This document shows, in pieces, positions 1 through 10,482 of a stretch of DNA of 64,000 nucleotides. The stretch covers positions 1 to 64,000 of the forward strand of contig NZ_JABXKK010000062.1 in NCBI RefSeq assembly GCF_017115045.1, read 5' to 3'. Both the position numbers and the translations under genes were made by a program. The notes beneath the pieces were generated by a model, which saw nothing but the letters and a program-made list of their open reading frames with translations, was not told the origin of the DNA and did not search any database. Source of the stretch: Nostoc sp. NMS8. GTDB lineage: Bacteria; Cyanobacteriota; Cyanobacteriia; Cyanobacteriales; Nostocaceae. Each line of letters starts with the position of its first letter. Positions within the stretch are counted from its first letter, which is position 1.

Positions 1-130
1 CAACTTCATTGTGTCAACTACTTTTTCCAAAATAATTTGGAAATGCTTTCATGTCTCCTGAAACTAGCTACAGTGTTGGGTTGTAGGCAACAATGGTTTA
101 TGCACTGTGTTAAGTAGGGAAGGGGGAAGC

Positions 131-1054
131 GTGAATTTTCAGTCAGTAATAGGTTTATTGCATCAGTTTTGGGGCGATCGCGGTTGTCTTATTGCCCAGC
201 CATACGATATTGAGAAGGGGGCTGGTACTAAGAATCCTCAAACTTTTTTAAGGGCGTTGGGGCCGGAACCCTGGGCTGTGGCTTATGTTGAACCGTGTCG
301 TCGCCCAACGGATGGGCGCTATGGCGAAAACCCCAACCGCTTCCAACACTATTATCAGTACCAAGTTTTGATTAAGCCGTCACCAGATAATATCCAGGAG
401 ATTTATCTTGATTCGTTAAGAGCTTTAGGTATTCGTCCTGAAGACCACGATATTCGGTTTGTAGAGGATAACTGGGAAGATGCGACGGTGGGAGCTTGGG
501 GAACTGGATGGGAAGTATGGTTAGATGGAATGGAAGTTACTCAATTTACTTACTTCCAACAGTGTGGAGGAATTGATTGCCGTCCGGTGTCGATTGAGAT
601 TACTTATGGGTTAGAGCGGCTGACAATGTATCTCCAGCAGGTAGAAGCATTTACAAAGATCCAATGGACAGACAATATTACCTATGGAGATGTTTTCCTG
701 CAAAGTGAGATTGAGCAGTGTACGTATAACTTTGAAGCTTCAAATCCTGAGTTGCTACTGACACTATTTAACTTATATGAGCAGGAAGCTACCCAATTGA
801 CGGAGCGAGGATTGGTCTTGCCTAGCTTAGATTATGTAATGAAGTGTTCGCACACGTTTAATCTGCTGGATGCTAGAGGTGTGATTTCGGTGACGGAGAG
901 AACTCGCTATATTGCCAGGATTCGGCATTTGGCTAGGAAGGTGGCTCATTTATATGTTGAGCAAAGGGAGAAATTGGGTTTTCCGTTGCTTGAAGTCATG
1001 CCTGGGCAACTAGAAGTCACGGCTACACAGACAAAACCTGCCTCCGCAGGTTAA
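131..1054 (+). CDS. glyQ: Glycyl-tRNA synthetase alpha subunit
   Basis: ORF protein [47 protein letters not shown] is typical GlyQ; likely GTG start at 131 inside the longer ORF. Confidence 0.96.
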   Translation: MNFQSVIGLLHQFWGDRGCLIAQPYDIEKGAGTKNPQTFLRALGPEPWAVAYVEPCRRPTDGRYGENPNRFQHYYQYQVLIKPSPDNIQEIYLDSLRALGIRPEDHDIRFVEDNWEDATVGAWGTGWEVWLDGMEVTQFTYFQQCGGIDCRPVSIEITYGLERLTMYLQQVEAFTKIQWTDNITYGDVFLQSEIEQCTYNFEASNPELLLTLFNLYEQEATQLTERGLVLPSLDYVMKCSHTFNLLDARGVISVTERTRYIARIRHLARKVAHLYVEQREKLGFPLLEVMPGQLEVTATQTKPASAG

Positions 1055-1166
1055 ACCCCTGATTTTTGCATTCTTTAAGCTAAGTATATCTTTATGATGT
1101 GGCTGTTGCTAAAGGTCAAAAATCCCGTTAAATCTTGAGTCTAGAATATTAAAGCTACAAGGATAA

Positions 1167-1190
1167 GGCCCGCCTGTGCGGGCTTTGTTT
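1167..1190 (+). terminator. Terminator-like hairpin after glyQ
   Basis: GCCCGC-ctgt-GCGGGC followed by TTTGTTT. Confidence 0.6.
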
Positions 1191-1287
1191 GTATAAACTT
1201 GATGGACTATACTTCAGCACATTGCTACTTTATCTATATTTAAGTCAGCTGCAAATTACCGTTGCCAGGTGCTTTTACAAAAATCTT

Positions 1288-3642
1288 ATGATTCAAACCA
1301 GTGGTGTAATTATTTGTCTTGGCTATATTTTTGGGTTGCTATTTACAGCAGTTCCTTGGGGTGGTATATGGATTTTGGTTTTGGGGATAGTGGGAGCAAT
1401 TATTTTTAGAAGACGCACCAATTCACGGCAATTTGCTCAGAAAGCAGAAAATGCTGGAAGCAAAAATAAGGCAGTGCCGAACACTTGGCAAACTAGTCCC
1501 CATGCTCGAATATGGCTAGCTGCTGGCTTGGTGGGATTATTGGCAACTCTATATTTTCAATGGCGAGTACCGCAACCGGGTGTAAAAGATATTAGTCAAT
1601 TCGTCCCGCTTGGAAATAGCAGCAATCAAGAACAACTTGTGATTGTACGCGGCGAAGTGGCCAGTAATCCCCGCTTGACTCGCAGTCAACGAGGACAATT
1701 TTGGTTAGAAGCGACTCAGTTAGATGAGGTCAAAAATGAAAAAGGTTCAGCGGGTGTTCCACAAGGTGTGTCAGGCAAATTATATGTGACAGTACCCATA
1801 CTTCAAGCTACTGGGTTATACCCTAGTCAACAAATTGCTGTGACTGGGATTTTGTATAAACCAAAGGCGGCTTCCAATCCTGGTGGTTTTGACTTTCAGA
1901 AGTTTCTCAAGCAAGAAGGAACTTTTGCTGGTCTAATTGGGCGACAAATAAATGTTTTAGATCAGGAACGTAAATGGGGATGGTGGCAAATTCGGGAGCG
2001 AATTGTGCGATCGCAAGTTCGTTGGTTGGGTGTCCCAGAAGGGCCTCTTGTCAGTGCAATGGTTTTAGGTAGCAAAGCTGTTGATTTACCCTACGATATC
2101 CGCGACTTGTTTGTGCAAGCTGGATTGGCTCATGCTTTGGCAGCTTCCGGGTTCCAAACTTCCTTGATTTTAAGTGTGATCTTACAGTTAACCAGGCGGA
2201 CAAAAAAAGGAACGCAATTTACCGTTGGTTTTTTGGCTTTAATCATTTTTCTGAGTTTAACAGGTTTTCAACCTGCGGTTCTCAGAGCCGTAATTATGGG
2301 TTTTGCGGCACTAGTTGGTTTGCTATTAAAAAGGAAGGTAAAACAGTTTGGATCGTTACTATTAGCGGCAACTCTGCTATTAGTATTTAATCCTCTATGG
2401 ATTTGGGATTTAGGTTTTCAATTAAGTTTTTTAGCAACACTGGGATTAGTTGTTACAGTAACCCCACTAGTTAACCGCCTAGCATGGCTACCACCTGCGA
2501 TCGCTTCTTTAATTGCCGTTCCTCTAGCTGCCACTATTTGGACTTTACCTGTGCAACTTTTTGTCTTTGGAGTTGTACCATCTTACAGTTTGTTCCTGAA
2601 TGTGGTTAGTACTCCATTAATTTCGGTCATTAGCATAGGTGGAATTATCAGTGCGTTAGTAGGTTTAGTTTGGACTGAAGCCGGAAGCTTCCTGGCTGGC
2701 GTATTACATTACCCTACTGATTGGTTAATTAAACTAGTGGAATTTTTTAGCAAGTTGCCAGGAAATTCTGTTGCTGTGGGTAGTATATCTAGTTGGCAAC
2801 TTTTGACAATTTATGTACTGATTCTATTGGTTTGGCTAGTGCCTTGGTGGCAGCGACGGTGGTGGTTTGCTAATGTGATTGCGATTGCTTTAGTATTCAT
2901 TCCCCTTTGGCATTCTACAAATACATTATTTAGGATAACGGTATTAGAATCTGGTACGGAACCAATTGTAGTTGTTCAAGATAGAGGTAGTGTAACTGTA
3001 ATTAATAGTGGAGATGAAGGTACAGGAAGCTTCACAATTCTACCGTTTTTACAACAACAGGGTGTAAATCAAATCAATTGGGCGATCGCAACTGATTTTC
3101 AAGGCAATGAAAGTAATGCCTGGTTTGAATTAATGCAACGTTTACCAATCAATAATTTTTATGAATATTCACCCAAAACAGATGATTCTATTACAACTCA
3201 GGCAATTCAACAGGAACTACAAAAACATCAAGGAATTTATCAATCTTTGGCAGTTGGTCAATCTGTGAAAGCTGGTTCGACAGTAGCACAATTAATCAAC
3301 GACCAATTACCTATCTTACAATTGCAAATTTTAGACCAGAGTTGGTTATTAGTAGGTAACGTTAAATCTAAAGAGGTACAACAACTAGTTAAAAATGGAA
3401 GTTTACCTCACCCCCAAGTGCTTTGGTGTGCGCCTGAGTCATTGAAAGATTTAGTTATTGCCCTGCGACCACAAGTAGCGATCGCTTCTTCTGCTAACTT
3501 TGATCCAAAAACTTTATCTGAACTGAATCAAAGCCAAACCAAACTTTTTTTTACAGGAAGAGATGGGGCTATTCAATGGACGCCTAATGGTCAGTTTGAG
3601 GCATTTATTGAAGCAACAGAAAACAAGTCTTCTCTGTTATGA
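1288..3642 (+). CDS. comEC: ComEC/Rec2-family competence/DNA uptake membrane protein
   Basis: Long multi-TM ORF with DUF4131-like N-terminus and competence core (AGLAHALAASGFQTSLILSV, FQPAVLRAVIMG); ATG at 1288 preferred. Confidence 0.85.
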   Translation: MIQTSGVIICLGYIFGLLFTAVPWGGIWILVLGIVGAIIFRRRTNSRQFAQKAENAGSKNKAVPNTWQTSPHARIWLAAGLVGLLATLYFQWRVPQPGVKDISQFVPLGNSSNQEQLVIVRGEVASNPRLTRSQRGQFWLEATQLDEVKNEKGSAGVPQGVSGKLYVTVPILQATGLYPSQQIAVTGILYKPKAASNPGGFDFQKFLKQEGTFAGLIGRQINVLDQERKWGWWQIRERIVRSQVRWLGVPEGPLVSAMVLGSKAVDLPYDIRDLFVQAGLAHALAASGFQTSLILSVILQLTRRTKKGTQFTVGFLALIIFLSLTGFQPAVLRAVIMGFAALVGLLLKRKVKQFGSLLLAATLLLVFNPLWIWDLGFQLSFLATLGLVVTVTPLVNRLAWLPPAIASLIAVPLAATIWTLPVQLFVFGVVPSYSLFLNVVSTPLISVISIGGIISALVGLVWTEAGSFLAGVLHYPTDWLIKLVEFFSKLPGNSVAVGSISSWQLLTIYVLILLVWLVPWWQRRWWFANVIAIALVFIPLWHSTNTLFRITVLESGTEPIVVVQDRGSVTVINSGDEGTGSFTILPFLQQQGVNQINWAIATDFQGNESNAWFELMQRLPINNFYEYSPKTDDSITTQAIQQELQKHQGIYQSLAVGQSVKAGSTVAQLINDQLPILQLQILDQSWLLVGNVKSKEVQQLVKNGSLPHPQVLWCAPESLKDLVIALRPQVAIASSANFDPKTLSELNQSQTKLFFTGRDGAIQWTPNGQFEAFIEATENKSSLL

Positions 3643-3796
3643 AAAAATAAAAAATGAATCCTCAATCAACTCTTAGGTGCGGTGACGTTATACGCCAGCA
3701 CAACTTTGTTGTACGCGTAGACGTATTCCACCGCAGGCATCGCATAAATTGAGGGTTTACAAGCACGCATCAGTTGATAACCCGCAACTTAGGTTA

Positions 3797-4414
3797 CTAC
3801 TGCTCCAACAATTTTATTCGCTGCCACCAAAGATTTAGGGGATAATAAACCACCGGTGCCCATAAACTACTCAGAATGGCAGAAGCAAGAGCGACACGCT
3901 GGTAATATGTCCAAATATCTGTCACGTTACGCTCATGACCAAGCAAAGTTAATTGCAACCCAAAGATAGTTTCTGATAAAACTGCCATCACAAAAACAAT
4001 TACAGCAATCGAAATAAAATCTTCTTCAATAAAACGCTGTTTTTGGAGTAGACCAGTTAAAACTCCCACTATACCTAAACTAAGGGCATGAGTAGGGTTA
4101 GGTGATGTCATTGAATCTTGAAGCAACCCTAGAACTATGCCTGCCAATGCTCCGGCAAACACCGTGCGCTTCACACTCCAAGCTACTACCCAAATTAACA
4201 GCCAATTAGGGCCAATTCCCAATAATTCCATACCTGGGAACCGAGTTGGCAATAATAGTAAACATAACAATACAGATCCAACCGTCACTATCCAACCCAA
4301 CAACTGGCGTATACCGGGATGCCAACGAGCAAGCGGCTGGATTCGGAATTTCGATTTTCGCTCTGACGATTTTGGCTTTTTCTGCCTGCTACCACCAAAT
4401 GCAGGAATCTTCAT
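3797..4414 (-). CDS. mreD: Rod shape-determining protein MreD
   Basis: Small multi-TM protein directly downstream of mreC in an mreB-mreC-mreD order. Confidence 0.85.
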   Translation of the reverse strand: MKIPAFGGSRQKKPKSSERKSKFRIQPLARWHPGIRQLLGWIVTVGSVLLCLLLLPTRFPGMELLGIGPNWLLIWVVAWSVKRTVFAGALAGIVLGLLQDSMTSPNPTHALSLGIVGVLTGLLQKQRFIEEDFISIAVIVFVMAVLSETIFGLQLTLLGHERNVTDIWTYYQRVALASAILSSLWAPVVYYPLNLWWQRIKLLEQ

Positions 4415-4440
4415 TTTTCTATGGATTTTTAAGGAAGAAT

Positions 4441-5235
4441 TTACTTAGACTTTTGCGGCACTTGATTTGCCGACTCTTGGTTTTCCGGCTTGGGATAAAC
4501 AGCTACCCAATCAAGAGAGCGGATTGGCGGAAAAAGCTCAATTTTCGCGACTGATGCTGGAAGTTTCTTTAAATCCAGCGACTTGATTCGTCCTACCGCC
4601 AAACCAGAGGGAAATTTCTGACTATAGGTAGACGTGGAAACTAAATCTCCTACCTTGACATTTGGAACTTTTTCATAAAACTCCAGCACTGCTTCGGCAG
4701 AAGAATCTCCTCGCAAAACGCCTTTAGCTGCCGTGCGGCTAACTGATACACCAACTTGACTTTTGAGGTCACTTATTAACAACACACGGCTAGTATTGGG
4801 AGTTACACTCTCCACCAAACCTACTAATCCGCCTTCTGCTTTGACTATGAAGCCTTCCTGAATGCCTACATTCGCACCGCGATTCAGGGTAACTTGTTGC
4901 CACCACTGGTCAGCACTACGTCCTACCACGCGTGCTGGAATTGGCCGTGATGCCAGTGGCTCTTTTTCTACATAGCCTAATAAATCTTGTAGCTTTGTCT
5001 TTTGACTTTCCAAATCTACTATACGGGTTTGCAATTCTAGTATCCGGGCATCTCTGAGACGTTCTTCTGGAGTTGGCCCTGACTGCAACATCTCTAACGG
5101 CCGGGTAATTGCCTGGTATGTCTCAAGCACCAACTCACCTTGAGTCTGTCGCAATATCCAAGCACTACCAACTACTAGAGCTAATAAACCGATTTGTAAC
5201 CCTTTACGATCCCACCAACGCCGTATTGTCACCAT
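4441..5235 (-). CDS. mreC: Rod shape-determining protein MreC
   Basis: Single N-terminal TM plus coiled coil and beta domain (VVGRSADQWWQQVTLNRGANVGIQEG); ATG at 5235 preferred. Confidence 0.93.
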   Translation of the reverse strand: MVTIRRWWDRKGLQIGLLALVVGSAWILRQTQGELVLETYQAITRPLEMLQSGPTPEERLRDARILELQTRIVDLESQKTKLQDLLGYVEKEPLASRPIPARVVGRSADQWWQQVTLNRGANVGIQEGFIVKAEGGLVGLVESVTPNTSRVLLISDLKSQVGVSVSRTAAKGVLRGDSSAEAVLEFYEKVPNVKVGDLVSTSTYSQKFPSGLAVGRIKSLDLKKLPASVAKIELFPPIRSLDWVAVYPKPENQESANQVPQKSK

Positions 5236-5286
5236 ATATACCTTTGTATATCTATACAAATTAAGTTCTACTTGGATTCTATTTAT

Positions 5287-5319
5287 ATAGAACCCAAATA
5301 GAACTCAAATAGAACTCAG
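5287..5319. repeat. 11-bp tandem repeat x3 between mreB and mreC
   Basis: atagaacccaa / atagaactcaa / atagaactcag. Confidence 0.8.
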
Positions 5320-5336
5320 GTCTGATATTTTTTTTG

Positions 5337-6380
5337 CTACATATTGCGAGAGCTTTCGGTAACAACTCGTTCTAACTGTTTAAAGTTTTCTAACACACGA
5401 CCTGTTCCCAGCACAACACAGCTTAAAGGATCAGCAGCAATGTGGGTAATAATCCCTGTTTCATGGCTAATTAGGGTATCTATGCCTTTGAGCAAAGCAC
5501 CGCCGCCAGCTAACATAATACCTCTGTCAATAATATCTGCTGCCAATTCTGGAGGTGTGCGTTCCAGTGTCCGCTTCACAGCTTCTATAATTACTGATAG
5601 CGGTTCCAACATGCTTTCACGGATTTCTGGGGATTTGATTGTTACAGTACGCGGTAGACCAGAAAGTAGGTGTAAACCTCGGACTTCCATCATCGCGTCA
5701 TTATCATCGTTAGTGGGATAGGCAGAACCAAGCCGAATCTTGATTTCCTCGGCAGTACGTTCACCAATGACTAAGTTATGAACTTTCTTAATATACTGAA
5801 TGATTGAATCAGTCAGTTCATCTCCAGCAATGCGAACTGATTCGCTGATGACTGTACCTTGAAGACTCAGCACCGCAACTTCTGTTGTGCCACCACCAAT
5901 ATCGATGATCATGTTGCCAGTAGGTTCAGCAACGGGTAATCCTGCACCAATCGCCGCGGCTACGGGTTCATCGATTAAATATACTTTTCTTGCTCCTGCT
6001 TGGTGAGCTGCATCCATCACAGCTCGCCTTTCTACTCCTGTGACACCACTGGGAATACCAATGACAATCCGGGGTAAGATTAAGGATCTACCTTCATTTA
6101 CACGCTGAATAAAGCTTTTCAACATTAGCTCGGCGATATCGAAGTCAGCGATTACACCATCCCGCAAGGGACGGAGGGCAATCACATTTCCAGGTGTGCG
6201 ACCGAGCATCTTTTTGGCTTCTTCTCCAACTGCTAGTGCTACCTTTTCGTTTACGTCGATAGCAACTACAGAAGGTTCTTGTAGTACAATACCTTTACCA
6301 GATACATAAACTAGAGTGTTTGCGGTACCGAGGTCGATACCCATATCCCATGATGTGCGAAAGTTCCTAAAAATACCCAC
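5337..6380 (-). CDS. mreB: Rod shape-determining protein MreB (actin-like)
   Basis: MGIDLGTANTLVYVSGKGIVLQEPSVVAI, IDIGGGTTEVAV, LAGGGALLKG motifs. Confidence 0.98.
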   Translation of the reverse strand: MGIFRNFRTSWDMGIDLGTANTLVYVSGKGIVLQEPSVVAIDVNEKVALAVGEEAKKMLGRTPGNVIALRPLRDGVIADFDIAELMLKSFIQRVNEGRSLILPRIVIGIPSGVTGVERRAVMDAAHQAGARKVYLIDEPVAAAIGAGLPVAEPTGNMIIDIGGGTTEVAVLSLQGTVISESVRIAGDELTDSIIQYIKKVHNLVIGERTAEEIKIRLGSAYPTNDDNDAMMEVRGLHLLSGLPRTVTIKSPEIRESMLEPLSVIIEAVKRTLERTPPELAADIIDRGIMLAGGGALLKGIDTLISHETGIITHIAADPLSCVVLGTGRVLENFKQLERVVTESSRNM

Positions 6381-6719
6381 GCGTCTGTAAGCCCCCTATG
6401 TGCGATACTTTTTGACTACAACGGTTAAGAGTTAATTTGTGTCGGATTCGATAAAGTTCGTATCCTGAGTTGAGTCAACTAGACTATATTTTTATATGAT
6501 TCCCAGGAATATTTACTATGTCTCAAGCCCCGTATGTTTTGATATTCTCTGGTTAGATTAGTATATCCGTATATTTTTATGTGTTTCTCCATATAGTGTG
6601 TATAATTTTTCAAGTCAATTATATTGTTAACTGTTTAACACATTATTTTCAAGTCTTTCACAATTCGCTATGATGAAAGTCAGAATTTGTTAAGTACGTT
6701 TGTACTAAAAGGTAACGTA

Positions 6720-7082
6720 ATGAGTATCAATGTTGTCAACCTCATTGGTCGTGTAGGCGGCGACCCAGAGATTAAGTATTTTGAGTCTGGTAGTGTGAAG
6801 TGTAGATTGACACTAGCAGTAAAAAGGCGATCGCGTAACAGCGATCAACCTGACTGGTTCGAGTTGGAACTATGGGGAAAGACAGCAGAGTTTGCCAAGA
6901 ATTATGTACAAAAAGGTAAACAAATTGCCGTTAAAGGTTCCTTGAAGTTTGACGCTTGGAGCGATCGCCAAACAGGAATTAGCCGCTCTAAACCAGTTAT
7001 TCTAGTAGATCAGGTGGACTTATTGGGTTCTAAGCAAGATGGAGACGGAGGAACGGGAGATATGTCTCCAGAACATTTTTAA
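6720..7082 (+). CDS. Single-stranded DNA-binding protein, short OB-fold form
   Basis: MSINVVNLIGRVGGDPEIKYFESGSVKCRLTLAVKR; SSB OB-fold without the usual DDDIPF acidic tail. Confidence 0.85.
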   Translation: MSINVVNLIGRVGGDPEIKYFESGSVKCRLTLAVKRRSRNSDQPDWFELELWGKTAEFAKNYVQKGKQIAVKGSLKFDAWSDRQTGISRSKPVILVDQVDLLGSKQDGDGGTGDMSPEHF

Positions 7083-7187
7083 TTGGGTATTGGGCAAAAC
7101 AGTTCCGAGTGCTGAGTAAAGAAATTAGATTTCCTACTCAGCACTCTTGAGGGACATTGGGCATTGATTATTAGTCCTTTGCCTTTA

Positions 7188-7245
7188 CAAATGACAAAGG
7201 ACTAATGACAAAGGACTAATGACCAATGACTAATAACTAATTTGC
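7188..7245. repeat. STRR-like degenerate heptanucleotide repeats
   Basis: aaatgacaaaggactaatgacaaaggactaatgaccaatgactaataactaa. Confidence 0.75.
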
Positions 7246-7970
7246 AGCGTTACCGATGCTTCTACTTGTTGTTCACCACCAATTACAGGGGTGGAAGCAT
7301 CAGCTGACTTGGCAGCTTCAGCACGTAAAAACATGGGTGGTGGTGGCGCAGTGGCATTATTAACTTGAATGCTTACGATTTCTTTGGATTTAAAACCCAA
7401 GGCACTAAAAACGGCATCAGCTTGCTGCCGGGCGTCTTGAGTGGCTTCTTTTAATGCTTGTTTTTGAGCAGTTGCGATCGCTTCATCATTCGCCACAAAA
7501 CTAATACCGTTAATTTGTGTTGCACCCGCTTTCACTGCATCATCCAATAATGTCCCAGCTTGTTCGGTAGGAATTCTAAAACTCACGGTGTTATTGGCAG
7601 CATAGCCTGTAATCTGCTGCACATTATTGGTATAGCTGTAAACTGGGTTGAGCCGGATACCAGTAGTTTGTAATTTTTCAACATTTTTGCTCTTTAAGAA
7701 CGCAACTACAGCAGATGACCTCCGAGCGGCTTCTTGCTGTACTTCCTGTGCTGTTTTTCCTTGAATCTCTACTCCTAAACTGACTTGTGCCAGAGTTGTC
7801 GGAATTGTTTCTACTCCGCGACCACTGACACTAAGGGTTCGCCACAATTTATCTTTTTCTTGTGCGAATGCAGGTAGTACAAAAGTTGCACATACTAGCA
7901 TTGCTAAAGGTAGTATTTTCCACAAGTTTCCAGATGGAAATCGAGAACCGGGTAAAGTGGCTCTAGTCAT
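7230..7970 (-). CDS. SIMPL (DUF541) domain secreted/periplasmic protein
   Basis: LWRTLSVSGRGVETIPTTLAQVSLGVEIQGKTAQEVQQEAARRSSAVV; signal peptide after ATG at 7970. Confidence 0.85.
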   Translation of the reverse strand: MTRATLPGSRFPSGNLWKILPLAMLVCATFVLPAFAQEKDKLWRTLSVSGRGVETIPTTLAQVSLGVEIQGKTAQEVQQEAARRSSAVVAFLKSKNVEKLQTTGIRLNPVYSYTNNVQQITGYAANNTVSFRIPTEQAGTLLDDAVKAGATQINGISFVANDEAIATAQKQALKEATQDARQQADAVFSALGFKSKEIVSIQVNNATAPPPPMFLRAEAAKSADASTPVIGGEQQVEASVTLQISY

Positions 7971-8331
7971 AATATTTGCACTCCTCAAAGTATCCACAGA
8001 TGTTTTGAATAAACGTATGTAGCAATCTTCTGGTGGTTGTTGAGAGCCAACAGCCACCACAAGTTTTTCACAACTCAAGTGCGATCGCTAGATACGATTT
8101 GTATGTTCTTACTTTGACACTGCGATCGTCAAAAGCTGGAATGGTTACATTTTTTGAAACTAAAAAAATTACATTAGTGCAACACAGTGTAAATCAACTA
8201 CTTATTCCAAATCAATGAAATGTTTACGTTGTATACCTTTGTGAATTTTTAATTTTGAATTCAGATTGCGTCTTTATAGGATGTTTTTCAGAAACGCGTC
8301 AGAATCAAAGAGAAGGATTTTCACAGAACCC

Positions 8332-9810
8332 ATGCATTTGTTAGATCCAATCAACTTCTCTTTTCCTCTGCTGGCCAGCGCAACACAAGCCGCAGACAGT
8401 TCAATGGTAGTCGAAGCAGTGCTACTAAGCTTAGTAGTCATTTATCTCGCCAGCAAAGTTGGTGGAGAGTTATCAAACCAAGTGGGTTTGCCACCTGTCT
8501 TAGGCGAACTCGTAGGTGGTGTGGTAGTAGGCATCTCTGTTTTCCACCTTTTGGTGTTTCCAGAAGGCGGCACAGACAGTTCTAACTCTTTGATCGTGTC
8601 CTTCCTTCAAACCACTGCTGGTTTAACACCTGAAGCGACTCCAGCGGTTTTTGCAGCCCAGTCTGAGGTTGTTTCCGTTTTAGCCGAATTGGGTGTAATC
8701 ATCCTGCTCTTTGAAATCGGCTTGGAGTCGAACTTAAAAGATTTAATGGCAGTTGGCATTCAAGCCACTGTCGTCGCAGTAGTGGGGGTAGCAGTACCCT
8801 TTGCCGCTGGGACTGTAGGACTAATGACTTTATTTGGTATTAGCGCTGTCCCGGCAATTTTTGCAGGGGCGGCTTTGACTGCTACTAGTATTGGCATGAC
8901 TTCTAAGGTGCTGTCAGAATTGGGGCGACTCAATTCTAAAGAAGGACAGATTATTTTGGGTGCTGCCGTAATTGACGACGTTCTGGGAATCATCGTTTTA
9001 GCGGTAGTAGCTAGCCTAGCTAAAGATGGTGTGGTGGATGTAAGCAAAGTCATTTACTTGATTATTAGTGCCACTGGTTTTATTTTGGGAGCAATTCTAC
9101 TAGGCAATGTTTTCAATAAATCCTTTGTAGCGATCGCCGATCAACTTAAAACCCGTGGTGGACTGGTAATACCAGCATTCATTTTCGCCTTTGCAATGGC
9201 ATACCTTGCCGCCGTCATCCACTTAGAAGCAATTCTGGGAGCTTTTGCGGCGGGTTTAGTTCTAGAAGAGACAGATAAACGTAAAGAACTGCAAAAGCAA
9301 GTCTCTCCCATTGCCGATATATTAGTGCCAATTTTCTTTGTGACTGTTGGCGCAAAAACCGATTTGGGAGTTTTAAACCCAGCAATTCCCGAAAATCGCG
9401 AAGGTCTAATTATGGCAACCTTCCTGATTACAGTAGCCATTATCGGTAAAGTGATCACAGGTTTAAGCGTGTTTGGTCAACCAGGAATCAACCGTTTAGC
9501 GATCGGTGTAGGAATGATTCCCAGAGGCGAAGTTGGGTTAGTGTTTGCTGGTGTCGGCGCTGCCAGTGGCGCTCTCTCGAAACCATTAGGGGCAGCAATT
9601 ATCATGATGGTTATCTTGACAACCTTTTTAGCTCCTCCCTTGTTAAGATTTGTATTTCCAGATCCAAAAACTGTGGAGGTAGGCTCAGAGCAACTAATTT
9701 TAGACGGTTCCTCTGGGACTTCGTTGGTAATTGAACCACTTCAACCAAGGGTGTCAGCATCAAATGATAGTGGCAATTTGGAAGTAACCCCTGATTCTAG
9801 CGATCGTTAA
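8332..9810 (+). CDS. Cation:proton antiporter (CPA2/KefB-NapA-like)
   Basis: VGGELSNQVGLPPVLGELVGGVVVGIS, TATSIGMTSKVLSELG, GAAVIDDVLGIIVLA. Confidence 0.9.
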   Translation: MHLLDPINFSFPLLASATQAADSSMVVEAVLLSLVVIYLASKVGGELSNQVGLPPVLGELVGGVVVGISVFHLLVFPEGGTDSSNSLIVSFLQTTAGLTPEATPAVFAAQSEVVSVLAELGVIILLFEIGLESNLKDLMAVGIQATVVAVVGVAVPFAAGTVGLMTLFGISAVPAIFAGAALTATSIGMTSKVLSELGRLNSKEGQIILGAAVIDDVLGIIVLAVVASLAKDGVVDVSKVIYLIISATGFILGAILLGNVFNKSFVAIADQLKTRGGLVIPAFIFAFAMAYLAAVIHLEAILGAFAAGLVLEETDKRKELQKQVSPIADILVPIFFVTVGAKTDLGVLNPAIPENREGLIMATFLITVAIIGKVITGLSVFGQPGINRLAIGVGMIPRGEVGLVFAGVGAASGALSKPLGAAIIMMVILTTFLAPPLLRFVFPDPKTVEVGSEQLILDGSSGTSLVIEPLQPRVSASNDSGNLEVTPDSSDR

Positions 9811-9817
9811 TTATTGG

Positions 9818-9908
9818 GAATGGGGAATTGAGAAGAGGCAGAGGGGCAGGGTGCGGGGGGCGGAAGGGAAAACTTTTCTCCCTTGCTCCCTGCCTCCCTA
9901 CTCCCCCA
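9818..9908. repeat. Nostoc-type intergenic imperfect inverted repeat
   Basis: gggaatggggaattgagaagaggcagaggggcag...ggaaaacttttctcccttgctccctgcctccc; related copy at 57207-57298. Confidence 0.7.
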
Positions 9909-10482
9909 TTGTGCAATGGAAACTTCTATCCCCAAATCTCCGTCGCGTGTGATTGTAGAATAATTGTTTGTTTCTAATTTTTACCAGCATTCAAAATGTT
10001 AGTTATTTCTAGTTTCCCTCGGCTTGTAAGCCGTTATCTGAATATTTTCCAGATAATTGGGGAGTAACACCCATAAATTTTGCTAGATCATCTGACAGTA
10101 ATGGGAATTATTTACTCAGTGCATCGATGGCAACAAAAAACAAACACTTATCATTGAACAGCTATCAATTATCAGTTTTCTAGCTTGGTTAGGGAGTCAA
10201 CCCCACCTCTACAGGTGGAAGGTTTCGTGTGGAGATTTATACCTAAAATTAAACTTGATAACTGATTTAAATGTGTATTAGAGCAGTTTTTAGGTATTTA
10301 GATCGCCATTGAGATGGGGAATGGGGAGTAGGGAGTGGTGTAGTTAAATTACTTGAAAAATGCTGTTAATAACAGCTTAAAAATCAAAAAAGGCATCAGA
10401 GGTCAAGTTTAGGTGGTGACGGTGTGATGATTTACCAATGAGTTGAAATATTGACGGCTCCCATGAACGTGAATTAGGAGAA

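Noticed and set aside
8760-9458. Antisense ORFs over the antiporter gene
   Set aside because: Low-complexity translations fully opposite a strong CDS; mirror ORFs only.
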